DNA of 64,000 nt from Aquatica leii (lineage: Eukaryota; Arthropoda; Insecta; Coleoptera; Lampyridae): the NCBI GenBank assembly GCA_035610365.1, contig CM069433.1, positions 187,434,760-187,498,759 of the forward strand, given 5' to 3'. Under the pieces are notes generated by a model. The model saw nothing but the letters and a program-made list of their open reading frames with translations, was not told where the DNA came from and ran no database searches. Of the stretch, positions 19,599 to 31,095 are shown piece by piece. Numbering within the stretch: position 1 is the first letter of the stretch; each line of letters begins with the position of its first letter. Position numbers and translations under genes: made by a program.

Positions 19599-20325
19599 AA
19601 ATCACTTGACAATTAGCACTTTTATTAGTTTTTTGTAGAAGTTAATCTCTAATTTAATTAACATTACCTAAGTATTAATACATATTCATATATAATTGAA
19701 ATGATTGAGTTTTCAATGTATAAAAAGTAAATATCAAATCATAGATACCGTAATGTTTCTTACCTCTGAGATTATAAAGTTCACGGTACTTTTCTGTTTT
19801 AGACTGTGATTACGTACTTTTATTTTTACCTAAATAAGTTCATTTTCACTGACCGCGGGTATACAACAAACAATATTATTCACAATTAATATTTCCCTGT
19901 TTTATAACGTTTAAAAAATTTTTGAATTTTATTTATAAATAATGTATTCGAATACTTTGCTAGTAAACTTTTATTACTAAAATGTTATTGTTTTATTGTA
20001 AGCTGTTTATCAATTTAAATAGTTGCACTTGTATTTTCTGTTTATATACACAAAATGCACGAAATTAAAAAAAAAATAAATTTTGTAATATTATTACATA
20101 ATAAAACACGGTAATTCAAATCCAGTTTCTAAAGCAAATGAAATAATTAAACTTGCTAACGCATATATTTTTTCAATGTTGGATTTGATGTAAACCAGAA
20201 AGGCAATAAATAACTACATAACGAGAACAATAGACTTTTTCTACCTATCCTAAATTTGTAAATATTTTATTTCTGAAGTATTCCTACATAATTTTAGACA
20301 TGTTTGGATTAATCTTATTCCGTTG
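19599..20325. other. AT-rich spacer with dispersed repeat
   Basis: No gene seen. The inverted copy of the 8065-8140 repeat lies inside at 19787-19866. Confidence 0.5.
19787..19866 (-). repeat. Dispersed terminal-like repeat, copy 2 of 3
   Basis: Read on the minus strand from 19866: TGTATACCCGCGGTCAGTG and about 60 further bases, aligned with 8065-8140 at roughly 75%. It is in inverted orientation relative to that copy, 11.7 kb away. The distance is far too long for one Tc1-type element, and the gypsy and LTR-like repeats lie between, so the two are likely separate insertions. Confidence 0.5.
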
Positions 20326-20514
20326 TTATTTGTTACGGCTTTTCCGAACCTGTATATTACTTTTCCTTCTTGTTCTTGCATTGAAGTCACCCGTGACTAA
20401 ATATTTTGTTAAATTTCTAAATTTATATTTATCATTGGTATCTTCTAATGGTGTCTTTTGTGTACGGTAATTGATACTTTGATTTTGCATTTTATGTGAA
20501 TGGTAATAAACCAA
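20326..20514 (-). pseudogene. LINE endonuclease fragment
   Basis: A minus-strand stretch of about 60 codons contains YLVTGDFNARTRRK. GDFNARTG is the conserved metal-binding block of apurinic-type endonucleases in RTE/CR1/L2-like LINEs. No neighbouring LINE domain was found on either side. It is a scrap of an old, 5'- or 3'-truncated insertion. Confidence 0.45.
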
Positions 20515-20856
20515 TTTAAAAAATTAAACCTAATTTTATCAAAAATTATTTTAAGATTTGCTAACAATCTTGACAAGACGATATTACTCCAAAACTCACA
20601 CTATTGACAACTAACAAAAGTTTTATATTTTGATTATGATTGCTATACCTGTCAATAAAACGTATAATTATTCAGATGCGACAAAACCAAAAAAACAAAG
20701 AAGATAAACAATAAATGATAAAATTATAATAATGCATATCACGCAAGTGGAACTAAATTAAAACCGGCTAATTACAAGAATTTAAGTGAGGTAATTAAGT
20801 CATTGAATAAAATCGTATTCTAACAAGTTTTTGTTTTTTCCAAAAATACACACATA
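20515..20856. other. AT-rich spacer
   Basis: About 340 bp between the LINE scrap and the Tc1 element. No coding or repeat signal seen. Confidence 0.5.
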
Positions 20857-22047
20857 AATGCACCACATAGAAGGAGCAGGCGTAGAGGACTGAAATTTTC
20901 TATGTAAAACTGATATATATGGACAAATAAATGATTAAAATTTGGAATGAAAATGTTGACGTATTCGAAAAATATACATGGTGTTATCAACATCTCCACG
21001 CTTCTTTTACTGTTATTTCTGAACCCTTATCGTTGTAGTTTCTCAGATTTTTTTAGATCTAGTTATCGGTTGCCATTGTTTGTAAGTGTCAGAATGCCAC
21101 GAGTTCGCAGACGAGGTAATTTTCAACAATTAACGCCTTTTAAGAGGGGGCGAATTATTGGTATGTAGGAAGCTGGGTTGGGATATCGTGAAATCGCCAG
21201 AAGATTAGGACGTAATTATTCAACAATATTAAGAACATGTCGAGGATGGCAGGAAGAACAGTTGCAAATACGACGTAGAGATACTAGACGACCCAAAGTC
21301 ACGCATGCACGAGAAGATCGTCGGTTAAGAAGAAATGCCGTGTAAGACCCTTGGGAACTATCGCGTTCAGTTGGAATAAACTGGATACGAACAGTTAGTC
21401 GCAGAGTCTCTTTGAGTACTGTTTATCGTCGAATCCGCCCTTTTGGATTGCGATCATATCGACCAAACTCTCGTATTCCTCACCACCAAGAAGTCAGACT
21501 TCAATGGTGCCAAGCCAGACAACATTGGCTACATGAATGTGTAATTGTTTCGGGGTGGCATTTATTGGAGAGGCTACTCTCCTTTCACATTTATCCAAGG
21601 CACGTTAAATGCTCGACAACGTCTTAAACTTAGTTCCTCTACCTCTTCTTCAAGAACGTCTAGAAGACATCTTCCAACAATATAATGCGCAACCGCATCT
21701 GGCTGTAATGACACAGACGATTTTTGAAGAGAATGACGTAAATTTGCTACCGTGGCCTGCTATATCGCCAGATTTATTGCCAATCGAACATGTCTGGGAC
21801 ATGATGGACAGAAGACTACGTCATCTAGCTCACCTTCCAAATACCATAGAAGAATTGCGACAACCGCTTCAAACAGTCTGGGATGAGATACCCCAGGACG
21901 CAAAAAATCACCTTATTTCCAGCAAGCCTAGAAGGGTAAGTTCTTGCATACAAGTACGTGGTGATGTTTCACATTATTGACATTTTTTCAATAAAACGTT
22001 GTGTTGATTTCAGCTCTCCACGTGTACTCCTTCTATGTGGTGCATTT
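20857..22047 (+). mobile_element. Tc1-like transposon with terminal inverted repeats
   Basis: The left end AATGCACCACATAGAAGGAG is mirrored by CTCCTTCTATGTGGTGCATT at the right end. The similarity extends imperfectly to about 38 bp. TA dinucleotides flank both ends (20855-20856 and 22048-22049). Length is about 1.19 kb, short for a Tc1 element (usually about 1.6 kb), in line with an internal deletion in the transposase. Confidence 0.9.
21094..21980 (+). pseudogene. Tc1 transposase, deleted and interrupted
   Basis: From the ATG at 21094 (MPRVRRRGNFQQLTPFKRGR) the order is: first HTH (GLGYREIARRLGRNYSTILR), AT-hook-like RRRDTRRPK, second HTH, RPNSRIPHHQEVRLQWCQ, then a jump directly to the GGIYWRGYSPF block. 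The segment with the first catalytic Asp (DESRF) is therefore missing. The second catalytic block is altered to YNAQPHLAV, where DNARPHtA is usual. The third is intact in PAISPDLLPIEHVWDMM. It is also broken by TAG at 21166-21168, by TAA near 21344 and by frame changes near 21545-21600. Non-functional. Confidence 0.85.
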
Positions 22048-23181
22048 TATTTGAAATCCAGATATTATATTTTATAGATCCATTTTATTTAAAGCTTACT
22101 GAATAACCTAATAAAAAATTCTTTGTCAATGTCAAAAAGATTGTTACAATTACCGACTTATACATTTTTTCAAAAATACGTTGAGTAAACTGAATTATCA
22201 ACAACAGATTTGTTTTTTAATTATTTTTGGCGTATCTATGTATTGAGAGTCTGCAATTTTAATTTCTGCTGATTTTTTTGATTTTTGTAACTGTTCTTCA
22301 AGTACTTTTTAAATTTGCGACAAAAAAGCATTTTTTGATTATACGGTTCATTAGCTTAACACGTTCATTTCATAAATCGATTACCAATTTGAGACCACAC
22401 ACTTAGTATCAGTTACCATTTTAAATTAACATCTTTCTTATGCTTTGTTTTATTTATTGTGTGAATTGATTGCACAGTAACATGAATACTTAATTTATCT
22501 TCTCGTTTTGCAATGATGTTTTAAAATCATATTTTCTAATTTCACTCACCCAACGCAAATCATAAAAAAATAATCTTTTCTTTAATTAAAATATAAAGAT
22601 CGAAAAATATCTCATTGCTTATAATAATAATTCAATTATTTTTTAAAGCCATAACCTTAGTGTCACTTGTGTTTGAAAGCTAATAATTAATGCTAGTAGT
22701 GATAGCACAATCTTGTTTAATTTTTCGATTCATTTAATAACTGATTTAATTATAACACAAACAAAAACAAATAATTTAAAAGATTTTAAAGTTGATAATT
22801 AAAAGACGTAATCGTTTGTACAAAAATCTGTCACATTAATTTTATATTTTTTCAGAGATGTACAACTAATTTCTGAACAAAATTAAGTTATCTAAAAACA
22901 TCACATTTCATCAAAACTAAAGAGTATTTAATTTATCAGGTCCTAAAGATATTGAATTAAAAAACGCTTTTTTTAGAAAGTAAATGTAATGTTAAAGTTA
23001 ATGTTTTGAGATAGTAAGTACAAAATTTGAGAAAATATAGAAGCTTTGTCATATGTACCAAACGAAAACAGAAGCGTAATTATCAATATCACAATAGACA
23101 GCATCAAGAAAATTGGTGAAACTACCATTTAATCTCAAAACTAAAAGATGATTACGTTTTATAATGTCACTAAGGCAGCAG
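22048..23181. other. AT-rich tract, possible decayed LTR at right
   Basis: No gene recognised over 1.1 kb. The right few hundred bases may be the remains of the 3' LTR of the old minus-strand gypsy that starts at 23182, but similarity to other family B LTRs fades quickly past about 23330. Confidence 0.4.
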
Positions 23182-23767
23182 TTAACGTGGTGTTTGACAT
23201 AAGTGCACTTTAACGATAAAATTGACTGACTCCGATTTCCTTCCTTTATCTTTTGCCTTATCTTGGACTAAAATATTCTCTCTGTTTCGTAAATTGCCTC
23301 GAATATTTTTGAGGTGTTGAAAATGTTTTCCCATCACTTTCTTAAGACTGTTATGTGCCAAAACAGAAAACGGAACGCGGCACCGATAGAAAAGATCGTT
23401 ACGATAGCGGCACCTTTTTCCATTTTGACTACTTGCTTCAGTATAGAAATAGCAATCAATGCACTTTTTTAGATCCGATGTTGTGCATACATGGCAGGTG
23501 CAGTCCAACACTTGGTCTGTTCTTCTGAGATATTTCAAACTGTCTTTTAATCCAGTTGATCTAAGCTTGGACTAACCTTGAGTACTGCCAATGTTTTAAT
23601 GTTATAGAACTCCACTTTTCTCTTGACTTTCCATGATGTCCGGTTTCCGGTCTTTTTCTAAATCGGTCGCATGGTATTTTGTGACTAAGCATGTCACAAG
23701 ATGATGTTTGGCTTGTGCTTTCCTAAATGGATGATCTATATGCCATTAAGAACAGAGACACCATTTT
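23182..23767 (-). pseudogene. Old family B gypsy, 3' end (integrase tail and beyond)
   Basis: On the minus strand from 23767: VSLFLMAYRSSI, then a stop, then ESTSQTSSCDML. This matches the integrase tail of the copy at 38902 onward (LMAYRSSVHESTGQTPSCVML). After a deletion it joins a region homologous to 39740-40055: EKWSS...WQY, then the Cys-rich CHVCTTSDLKKCIDCYFY, ending NSLKKVMGKHF. Past about 23328 an LTR-like start is recognisable and then decays. It is the continuation of 27717-28055 across the plus-strand insertion: the reading frame and the GTAC duplication join up when 23772-27716 is skipped. Confidence 0.8.
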
Positions 23768-23771
23768 GTAC

Positions 23772-24171
23772 TGAAACATTCTCAAAACGAACCAAAAGAT
23801 GTAAAAAATTCTCGACACAGATAACAGAAATATATAAAAAGTATTCAAAAGAAGCTAAAGTTAGTTTTTCGAAATTGGAAGTTAAGAAAACTGCCGGTTT
23901 AAATAAATAAGTAATTAACGTGTGTGCTAAGATAAGTAGATAAAGTGCCCGTGCCAGTAAAAAACAAAAAATGACGTCGTATAAGCGTACGTGCTTTTAA
24001 TGTAAACAAACACGGGTTTAGATGATCAGACGGACATTATTTTTTGGGTAATAGTAATATATAAATAAGTGTAAGTGTTTTTCTTAAATATCGTTAGATT
24101 TCATCACTTACGTGTAGTTCTAATCGTGTAAATATTTAGTTAGTAAATAATTAGATTTAAAATTCATTACA
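23772..24171 (+). repeat. 5' LTR of truncated family B gypsy
   Basis: About 400 bp, starting TGAAACATTCTC and ending CATTACA. It aligns with 34334-34769 and 40060-40466 through shared blocks such as TAAATAAATAAGT followed by ATTAACG, TAAACAAACAC and TTAGTTAGTAAATAA. A TTGTTGATACAGG leader follows, equivalent to ATTGCTGACAGG in the 34-kb copy. Confidence 0.8.
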
Positions 24172-24317
24172 TTGTTGATACAGGTGTGCGGTAATCGCAA
24201 CCCAGTTTGTTAAACTAGTATATTTAATAATCAATAATTGGACGTTATTAAAATTTAGTGTTATTAAACATTTTATTTGTGTTATAATTTACGCCGCTAA
24301 CGCATTATCAAGTAAAA

Positions 24318-27300
24318 ATGGATGCAAAACTATTTAAATTTTTTGAAACAATAAAAAAAGGTCAAAAATCGATGAATAAAAATATGGAAAAAAAACTGTC
24401 CAAAAATTCTCAAAAAATGGAAGAAAATTATAAAAAATAAAAGAAAAACTGTCCAAAAATTCTAAGAAAATGGAAGACAATTCTAGAAGTCTAAAAAAAG
24501 TAATACTAACGAGTATTAAAAACCAAATAAAGACTATGCAGGAACAAATACAAGTTACTGTAGGAAACCAAATTAAAATTGTTCAAGAGGAAACTCAAGC
24601 AGATATATTAAATTTAAGAGAAGAAACATGCTAAGGTTCTAGAAAACAAAATAGAAGCAACAGAGGACAAATTAGAACACAAAATAAAACTACTTGAAGA
24701 AAAATGAACCAAATGAATTGCCATGGTGAAGGAAGCGTCACGAGCGAAGATTTAATAATGAACCATCGGAAAGAAACCAATAGCAAGTTTAAGATTCTAC
24801 CTCCAAATTTTGATGGTAAAGTTTACCTATCACAAACAATTTGAAGCCACAGCTGTAGCTAATGGTAGGAACAACAAGCAGAAAGCGACGTCTTGGATAA
24901 TGGATTTACAGGAAGAAGAGCTTGGTATTCTGTACTGTTCCTGACTACTTGCAAGTAAATTTCTTAAATAATTAAACTCTTAATTTTACGTTTAGAAATA
25001 AGATATGGAGATGACTATCTTCAACAAGTGTACCAAGCTCAAATTAAAAGTCGGGTTCAGAAAGCTGCGGAAAGTCTTCAACAGTTTGAAGCTGACATCG
25101 CCAGATTAACACGACTTACAGCACCAGCACCAGATATTTTCTTAAAGCAGTTGGCCATTCAAACTTTTGTTGAGGGCCTCCGAGACAAAGAAACGCAGCA
25201 GATTCTCCGGTTTGCCCGACCGAATACGTTGGATGACGCTTTAACCCATGCTTTAGAGTTCGAAACAGCGAAACAGGCGCGGCTCCGATGCAGCTGCGCT
25301 GCAGAAATACTCTCGCAAACACAAGAAAACATTGAAAAAATAGTGCAACATGTATTCCGCAAACAAGCTCGGGGAAGAGAAGTGACGTGCTGAAACTGCT
25401 GAAAGCGGAAAACTAGAACAGGTCAACAGAATGGGGTAAAAATCGACCTCAACCTCGGAAATTACCATTTAAATGGCATCGCCTATAAAAAAATGGCACA
25501 GTATTTATCTCGATAACAACATTAATGAAAAAAGTGTTCAGTAATTGATTGACGCGAGAGCGACGAAAACCATCATTGGTCCAAAAATATTACGGTAAAA
25601 TGAAAAGACATCACCAGTAACAGTGCAATTACAAACAACGACGGGCAAAGAAATGCGTACAAGTACTAGTGACTATTAGTTTGGGAAAAGTACTGGTAGC
25701 CAACATCACAAAGAAAGTTATTCTGGGAATGGACGTTATAAAAAAGTATAGGTTCCATTTGAATATAAAGAACGATATTCTGAAGATCGACAGTGGAGAT
25801 ATTCTTATTGATTTGTCAGAGAAAGCAGCTGTACGAGTGTTATTGAGTGAATGCGTAACTCTTCCTGCAAAGACTGAAAGTGTGGTAATGGCACGCTTAG
25901 ACGTAAATCTCCAGAAAAGCACCATTCGCGCAATTGAACCAATGGAAGGTGACTTAGTTGAAAAGGAACTAATCGTTGGCAGAAGTTTAGTACGAGTAAA
26001 AAACACGATGCCAGTAAGGATCTTAAATGTTAACTCAGATCCAGTAACGTTGAAAAAGAAGACCGTGGTAGGCCAATGCACGCCAGTATCTCAAATTGTG
26101 AGATGCGTGAATTCTGGTGAATAAACGTTAAGGTTAAAGTAGTGATCCAGCAGTATCAAGATATGTTTGCGTTGGAGAGTAATTCCAAAGGAAGAATTAA
26201 AGTGGTGAAACATAAAATTAGTACCAGAAACGCTCGGCCGATACAACAACATCCACGCCAACTTCCCTTGGTTAAAAGAGAAGACGCTAAACAAATAATT
26301 ATGGATATAAAGAGAGAAGGTGTGATTGAACCTTCAAATAGCTTATGGGCGTTTCTAGTAGTACTCGTAAAGAAGAAAGATAGATTAACGAGATTTTGCG
26401 TAAACTAGAAACAGTTTAACGACGTAACCAAAAAGGATAACTACTCTTTACGAAGAATTAACGATACGTTAGACACTATGTCAGGATCTCAGTAGTTTTT
26501 CACGTTGGATTTAAGGAGTAGTTACTGGTAGGTAAAATTGGAACACAAGGATCGTGAAAAAACAGCTAGTACGATTGGAATTTGTTTGTGGCAGTTTATT
26601 GTGATACCCTTCGGCCTGTGTAACGCCCTGCAACGTTCAAACGTTTGAGGGAGACAATCTTGCGTGGATTGTTTTAGAAGACGTGCCTGGGTTACCTAGA
26701 CGACGTGATCGTAGTTAGAAGGTCGTTTGAAGAACATTTGAACAACTTGAAAAAAGTGTTCCAACGACTACGTGAAGAAAATCTAAAACTGAGCGCAAAG
26801 AAGTGCCTTGTATTTAAAAAGGATGTGCACTAGCTTGGTCACACCGCATCTAAAGTTTGCCGACCCAGACAAATTCCAAGCAGTGCAAGAATGCTCAAAA
26901 ACCAATCGACAAACATCAGGTCTGAAGTTTCCTTGGGTTGTGCACCTAGACGATTTGTATCCGAATTTGCAATATTGCCAAACCTCTGACGAAACTGACC
27001 AAAGAAAGAGCAGAATTTAGATAAAATGAAGGCTGAAAAAACGCTTTTCAGCAACTAAAACAGGTCCTAGTCACTTTGCCAATTTTAAGTTATCCAAGAG
27101 AAGATGGTTTATTTTGAACACCGATGCAAGTAATTTGGCCCTAAGTGCAATCCTTTAACAAGTGCAAGATGGACAAGGAAAGGTCATCGCGTATTTTAGT
27201 AGTTTTGTCTAGGAAAAGAATTATTGTGTGACTAGGAGAAAGCTGTTAACAGTCGTCAAGTCTACAAAACACTTCTACAAATATTTGCATAGACAAAAAT

Positions 27301-27712
27301 TTTTACTTTGTCTAGAAAACCATGTCCGGCAAACTGCAGCCATTGTTTGCAGGTTGAAGAAAAGTTCGAATGCCTTCGGAGAACTGCTATAGTAGAAACC
27401 TGAGCAGTTGCGTTGCAAACAAGAAGACCAACCTGGAAAAAAGTGAGTGTCTTGAACAGAAACATCAAAGCGTATTGGGCGCAGTGGAACTCTTCGAAAG
27501 TAGAAGACGGTCTTCTTAAGCAATCCGTAGAAAGTGTTGGAAGCACAAAAACAGATTGATGTTAGTATTGCCAAAGAGCCATATGTTACAAGTGTTGAAG
27601 CATCTGCGCGATGGTACATCAGGAGGACGCTTTGACGTAAATAAGATATTGAGGAAAGTTTGAGAAAGATTCTAATGGGTGAACTGATGACGTCATGGAA
27701 AGGTGTCATACA
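24318..27712 (+). pseudogene. Gag-pol of truncated family B gypsy, decayed
   Basis: The ATG at 24318 starts MDAKLFKFFETIKKG and a Lys/Glu-rich coiled-coil gag. Blocks follow in order: gag core YQAQIKSRVQKAAESLQQFEAD (25028-25390); protease-RT linker (25669-26124, MDVIKKYRFHLNI); RT (26142-27020, RLTRFCVN and later CLGYLDDVIV with changes); RNase H (near 27100-27300); integrase zinc module (about 27590-27712, HLRDGTSGGRFDVNK and ERCHT). Many stops and frameshifts occur, clearly more than in the copies at 34 and 51 kb. Dead. Confidence 0.85.
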
Positions 27713-27716
27713 GTAC

Positions 27717-28055
27717 TTTTTCAATGTTCGATTCATGCGTTCAACCACGAGATTAAGTTGAGGGTGGAGACGCAACATACTAATATTTTTAATTCCCAAC
27801 AGTCGGCAAATATCTTAAAACAAAGAAGAACCTTAGTCAGAATGTAATTCCAACGAAATTCCAAACTGACAAAAAAACTTCTTTAACCAAATCGTCTGTG
27901 ACGGTAGCTGCCTCTTGATTTGGTCTTGGGTAAAAGTTAGTACATTTCGTAAATAATCTATCGTCACCAAAATATATTTGTTTTTTGAATCAGATTTTGG
28001 GGACAGTCTTGCAATCTCAGTCGCTACTCTCTCTAAAAGACTTCCCACGTTATAT
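27717..28055 (-). pseudogene. Old family B gypsy, integrase core
   Basis: On the minus strand from 28055: GSLLERVATEIARLSPKSD, then a segment with TIDY (first Asp retained), LELHSD (second Asp) and the VERMNRTLKKY block with the catalytic Glu. This is the gypsy integrase D,D35E core. It is cut at KKY by the plus-strand insertion and resumes at 23767. Internal frame changes are present. Confidence 0.8.
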
Positions 28056-28764
28056 TGTTTTTTAGTGCTTAGCGTTTTTTCATTGAATTATTTTTTGACT
28101 CAAAAACCGTGGACCGACACCATTTTATAATACTGTAATAAAAAAAGACGCCATTTCGTTGTACTAAAAAAATCCTTAGCTCGGAGATACCAAGTGTACA
28201 TGCAAATCATCTGTTCAAGAAGTAGGATAAAAGCAAATCATCAACGAGAGAACGAACAACTTTGTTATATATATTTTCCAAAACGATGACAAAACAGCAC
28301 TTTTGTTTCACTGAAGAAATATACAACTAAAATATTTTAGTTTTTGTTTAGCAAGACGTGATCATACATTTAATATAAAGCAAAAGACCCCTCTTTAGTA
28401 CAGTAGCTGGTAAAAGTTGTTACTACCGTAGTATTACTCTCAATACTTTGGAGTGTAAGCTTACGCTCCACAATTTTATCTTCAACTGAATTATAAATTC
28501 AACTGAAAGTAGATTATTAATAATGACCTTATAAAACAGACAAAAACTAATTGAGGACTTAATACAAGTAAGAACGCAAAACAAGGTTTTTTCTAAAACT
28601 AATCTACTCACAGCGAAGTCAAACAGGAAAATGCTCAAATACGGTATGCGACAACGTAATCCTATCATAAATCTTAAATAGCCAACCAGGAAGGTCAACC
28701 ACCAGTGTCGTGTTAAAAACTGTATTAACATACAAACATGAGAAATGTTATTATTAACGACACG
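28056..28764. other. Unassigned insert within the old gypsy
   Basis: About 700 bp of AT-rich DNA separates the integrase zinc module (28765-29085) from the integrase core, where related copies have almost nothing. No coding pattern, terminal repeat or target duplication was recognised, so its origin is unknown. Confidence 0.4.
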
Positions 28765-29085
28765 TAACAGTCATATTTTGCACTTTGCCTAAGGGAATCT
28801 TTTTTGCACTATTTCACGCCGAAATGCCTTCCAGATGTACCATCGTGCAAATGCTGCAACACCTCTAACACCCGGCTCGTCGGCACTACCAACTGTACTT
28901 TGTTTTCTGTGTCGTCTATCAAGCAGCCCTACTGCGCCCAATATGCTTTCATGTTTCTGCCCAAAACACTAATTTAGTCGTCACCGTTCGCTTTCATGTT
29001 TAAAATTAATTTTAATTCGGGATCATTTTCTTGGTCACGCCGCACCTGCTTAGGTTTTCACTCGTCATCAATCATTGTTACATGC
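28765..29085 (-). pseudogene. Old family B gypsy, RNase H/integrase zinc-module piece
   Basis: On the minus strand the sequence runs through NKVQLVVPTSRVLEVLQHLHDGTSG followed by RHFGV. It is homologous to the connection and H2C2 entry of the younger copies (for example 27540-27660 on the plus strand). Stops interrupt it. Nothing more of this older element is recognisable to the right, so its gag, RT and 5' LTR are lost or unreadable. Confidence 0.7.
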
Positions 29086-30236
29086 AAAAGATGTTAAAAA
29101 GAAAATTTCCTCAATAAATTAACATACAAAAAATTTCATGGAACTCAATGGAGACGGTCGTAGGTTTCAATAAAACAAAATCGTGACTGATTGGGTAAAT
29201 CAGAACGTAAAATCAAAAAATTAAAAAAATCAAAATTCAAAGGGCGCCAGGAAGGTTTATAGCTAAAAAAAGGACTCTGAATCTTGCAAACCAAAAACCC
29301 GCTCCTGTTGAATACATTCTAAATTAAACTTATCTTATTAGAGTAAATTGCACTAAAACCTATAATTATTAAGTTTATTTAAAAAAACACGAAAGCCGTC
29401 GGAATAAAAACTTTATTTAACATTAGTTAATTTAACAACCCAATCAGCACAATGATAAACGTTTATTAGACATTAAAACGTTTTTAAACGTATAATAAAC
29501 GTTTATTAGACGGACATTTGAAGGTTTTTTATAGCAATGTGTTGCTTGCAAAATAATAATAAAAAAACCAATAAAGTTAAATTAAATTGAATAGAATAAA
29601 CAAACAGAACAAATAATTTTAAGAAGTTACAAACATTACATGGTTAAGATGATATTGAAATAATAATAATAATAGTAATAAGAAAACAAGATAAAATAGT
29701 TCGATTATAAATGAATTAACAAAACGCAACAAATCGGTTAAGAAGCTAATGTAAGCAAAAATTTGCAAAGCCTTGTTTGCAATAAAAAAAATAAAGTTAC
29801 AAAATGAACATTACGTAAATTTATAAATAACAAAATAAAACAAATTTCAACTGACGTCGTTATTAGAAAATTATAAATTATGATACTAATCGTCTTTAAA
29901 ATAACACCAAGTAATTGTCGCTTACTGATGTGATAAACAAGCATTTAACTTTATGGTAAAAATCAAAGCTCTTATAGCACTAAGTCCGCGAAATTAAAAT
30001 TAAAATTTTTATTTTAAACGGTAATAATATAAATACCTTTTATTATTATGTTGATCCTAGTAAGGGTTGGTCGTAAAGTTGCCAGATGATATTGAAAAGA
30101 AATTCAAGAAGTTTCTAATACTGCACTGGTTCCTTTGAAAAAATTTCTTTAAGTCGAAATTAAATTGCGTCGAACAAAGCTTAAAATGACGCACAACTCT
30201 TCGATTCGATAATAAACTCGGAAACAAGTAAAAAGT
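29086..30236. other. AT-rich tract without genes
   Basis: No coding pattern. AATAAACGTTTATTAGAC occurs at about 29453-29470 and 29502-29519, with AAACGTTTTTAAACGT between them, a small palindromic cluster. The remainder is low-complexity AT-rich sequence. Confidence 0.5.
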
Positions 30237-30299
30237 AAAATTTCACCTTACTCCTCCCCATACAGGAAACCCCAGAGTTAGACAACGGTGCCAGACCTG

Positions 30300-31095
30300 G
30301 GTCAGTACTGGGAAACCTAAGTTTGGCGTACCTGTATTGGCCCAGGACTGGGTAGCTCAGCCTCGGCCATTCCATGAGGACCCAAGCTTGAGCCTAGACT
30401 GGTTGACCCAGCTTCGGCCATGCAAATTATTAGCCAAGCTTGGCCCAAACTTGTATAACCCATCCTTGGCCATTCCATGAGAATCCAAGTTTGGCCCAAG
30501 CCTGGATAACCCAGCCTTGGCCATTCCATGGAGACCCAAGCTTGGTCCTACACTGGTTAACCCATCCTCGGCCATGCTAATTCTTACCCAAGCTTGGCCC
30601 AAGCTTGCATAACCCATCCTTGGCTATTCCATGAAAACCCAAGCTTAGGCCAAGGCTGGTTGACCCAGTTTCGGCCATGCAAATTATTAGCCAAGCTTGG
30701 CCCAAGCTTGTATAACCCATCCTTGGCCATTCCATGAGAATCCAAGTTTGGCCCAAGCCTGGATAACCCAGCCTTGGCCATTCCATGGGGACCCAAGCTT
30801 AGTCCAACACTGGTTGACCCATCCTCGGCCATGCCAAATCTTACCCAAGCTTGACCCAAGCTTGCATAACCCATCCTTGGCTATTTCGTGGAAACCCAAG
30901 CTTGGGCCAAGACTGGTTGACCCAGCTTCGGCCATGCAAATTATTAGCCAAGCTTGGCCCAAGCTTGTAGAACCCATCCTTGGCCATTCCATGAGAATCC
31001 AAGTTTGGCCCAAATCTGGATAACCTAGTCTTCCTATTCAATAGGAACCCAAGCTTAGTTTAAGACTGGTTGACCCAGCCTTGGCCAAGGTTAGA
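30300..31095. repeat. Satellite array, about 51-bp monomers in a 257-bp higher-order unit
   Basis: Monomers of about 51 bp carry TTGGCCCAAGCTTG-like cores and GGCCATTCCATG or GGCCATGCAAATT variants. The variant CATGCAAATTATTAGCCAAG recurs at 30419, 30676 and 30933, exactly 257 bp apart, so about five monomers make a higher-order unit present in roughly three copies. Overlapping open frames on both strands (for example 30687-31013) arise from the repeat and are not genes. The array is GC-rich against its AT-rich surroundings. Confidence 0.9.

Larger units (their letters stand above)
23772..27712 (+). mobile_element. 3'-truncated family B gypsy insertion
   Basis: It begins with an LTR start (TGAAACATTCTC) at 23772 and ends inside its own integrase zinc module at 27712 with ...GTCATACA. 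It is flanked on both sides by GTAC (23768-23771 and 27713-27716). There is no 3' LTR, and RNase H and integrase are incomplete. It sits inside the integrase gene of an older copy of the same family in the opposite orientation. The 4-bp duplication says it integrated as such rather than being truncated later. Confidence 0.85.

Noticed and set aside
23182-23538. Cys-rich minus-strand frame as a host zinc-finger gene
   Set aside because: It aligns with the post-integrase region of the family B gypsy at 39850-40055 and continues an integrase relic across the plus-strand insertion.
28423-28731. A 102-codon hydrophobic minus-strand frame as a possible membrane protein
   Set aside because: AT-rich, no homology recognised, no promoter or splice support, within a decayed gypsy.
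30181-31041. Several overlapping open frames on both strands with repeated peptides (for example GPSLGPHGMAEA-like)
   Set aside because: They come from the 51-bp satellite monomer, whose length is a multiple of three and which lacks stops. Frames are open on both strands and start and end with the array.
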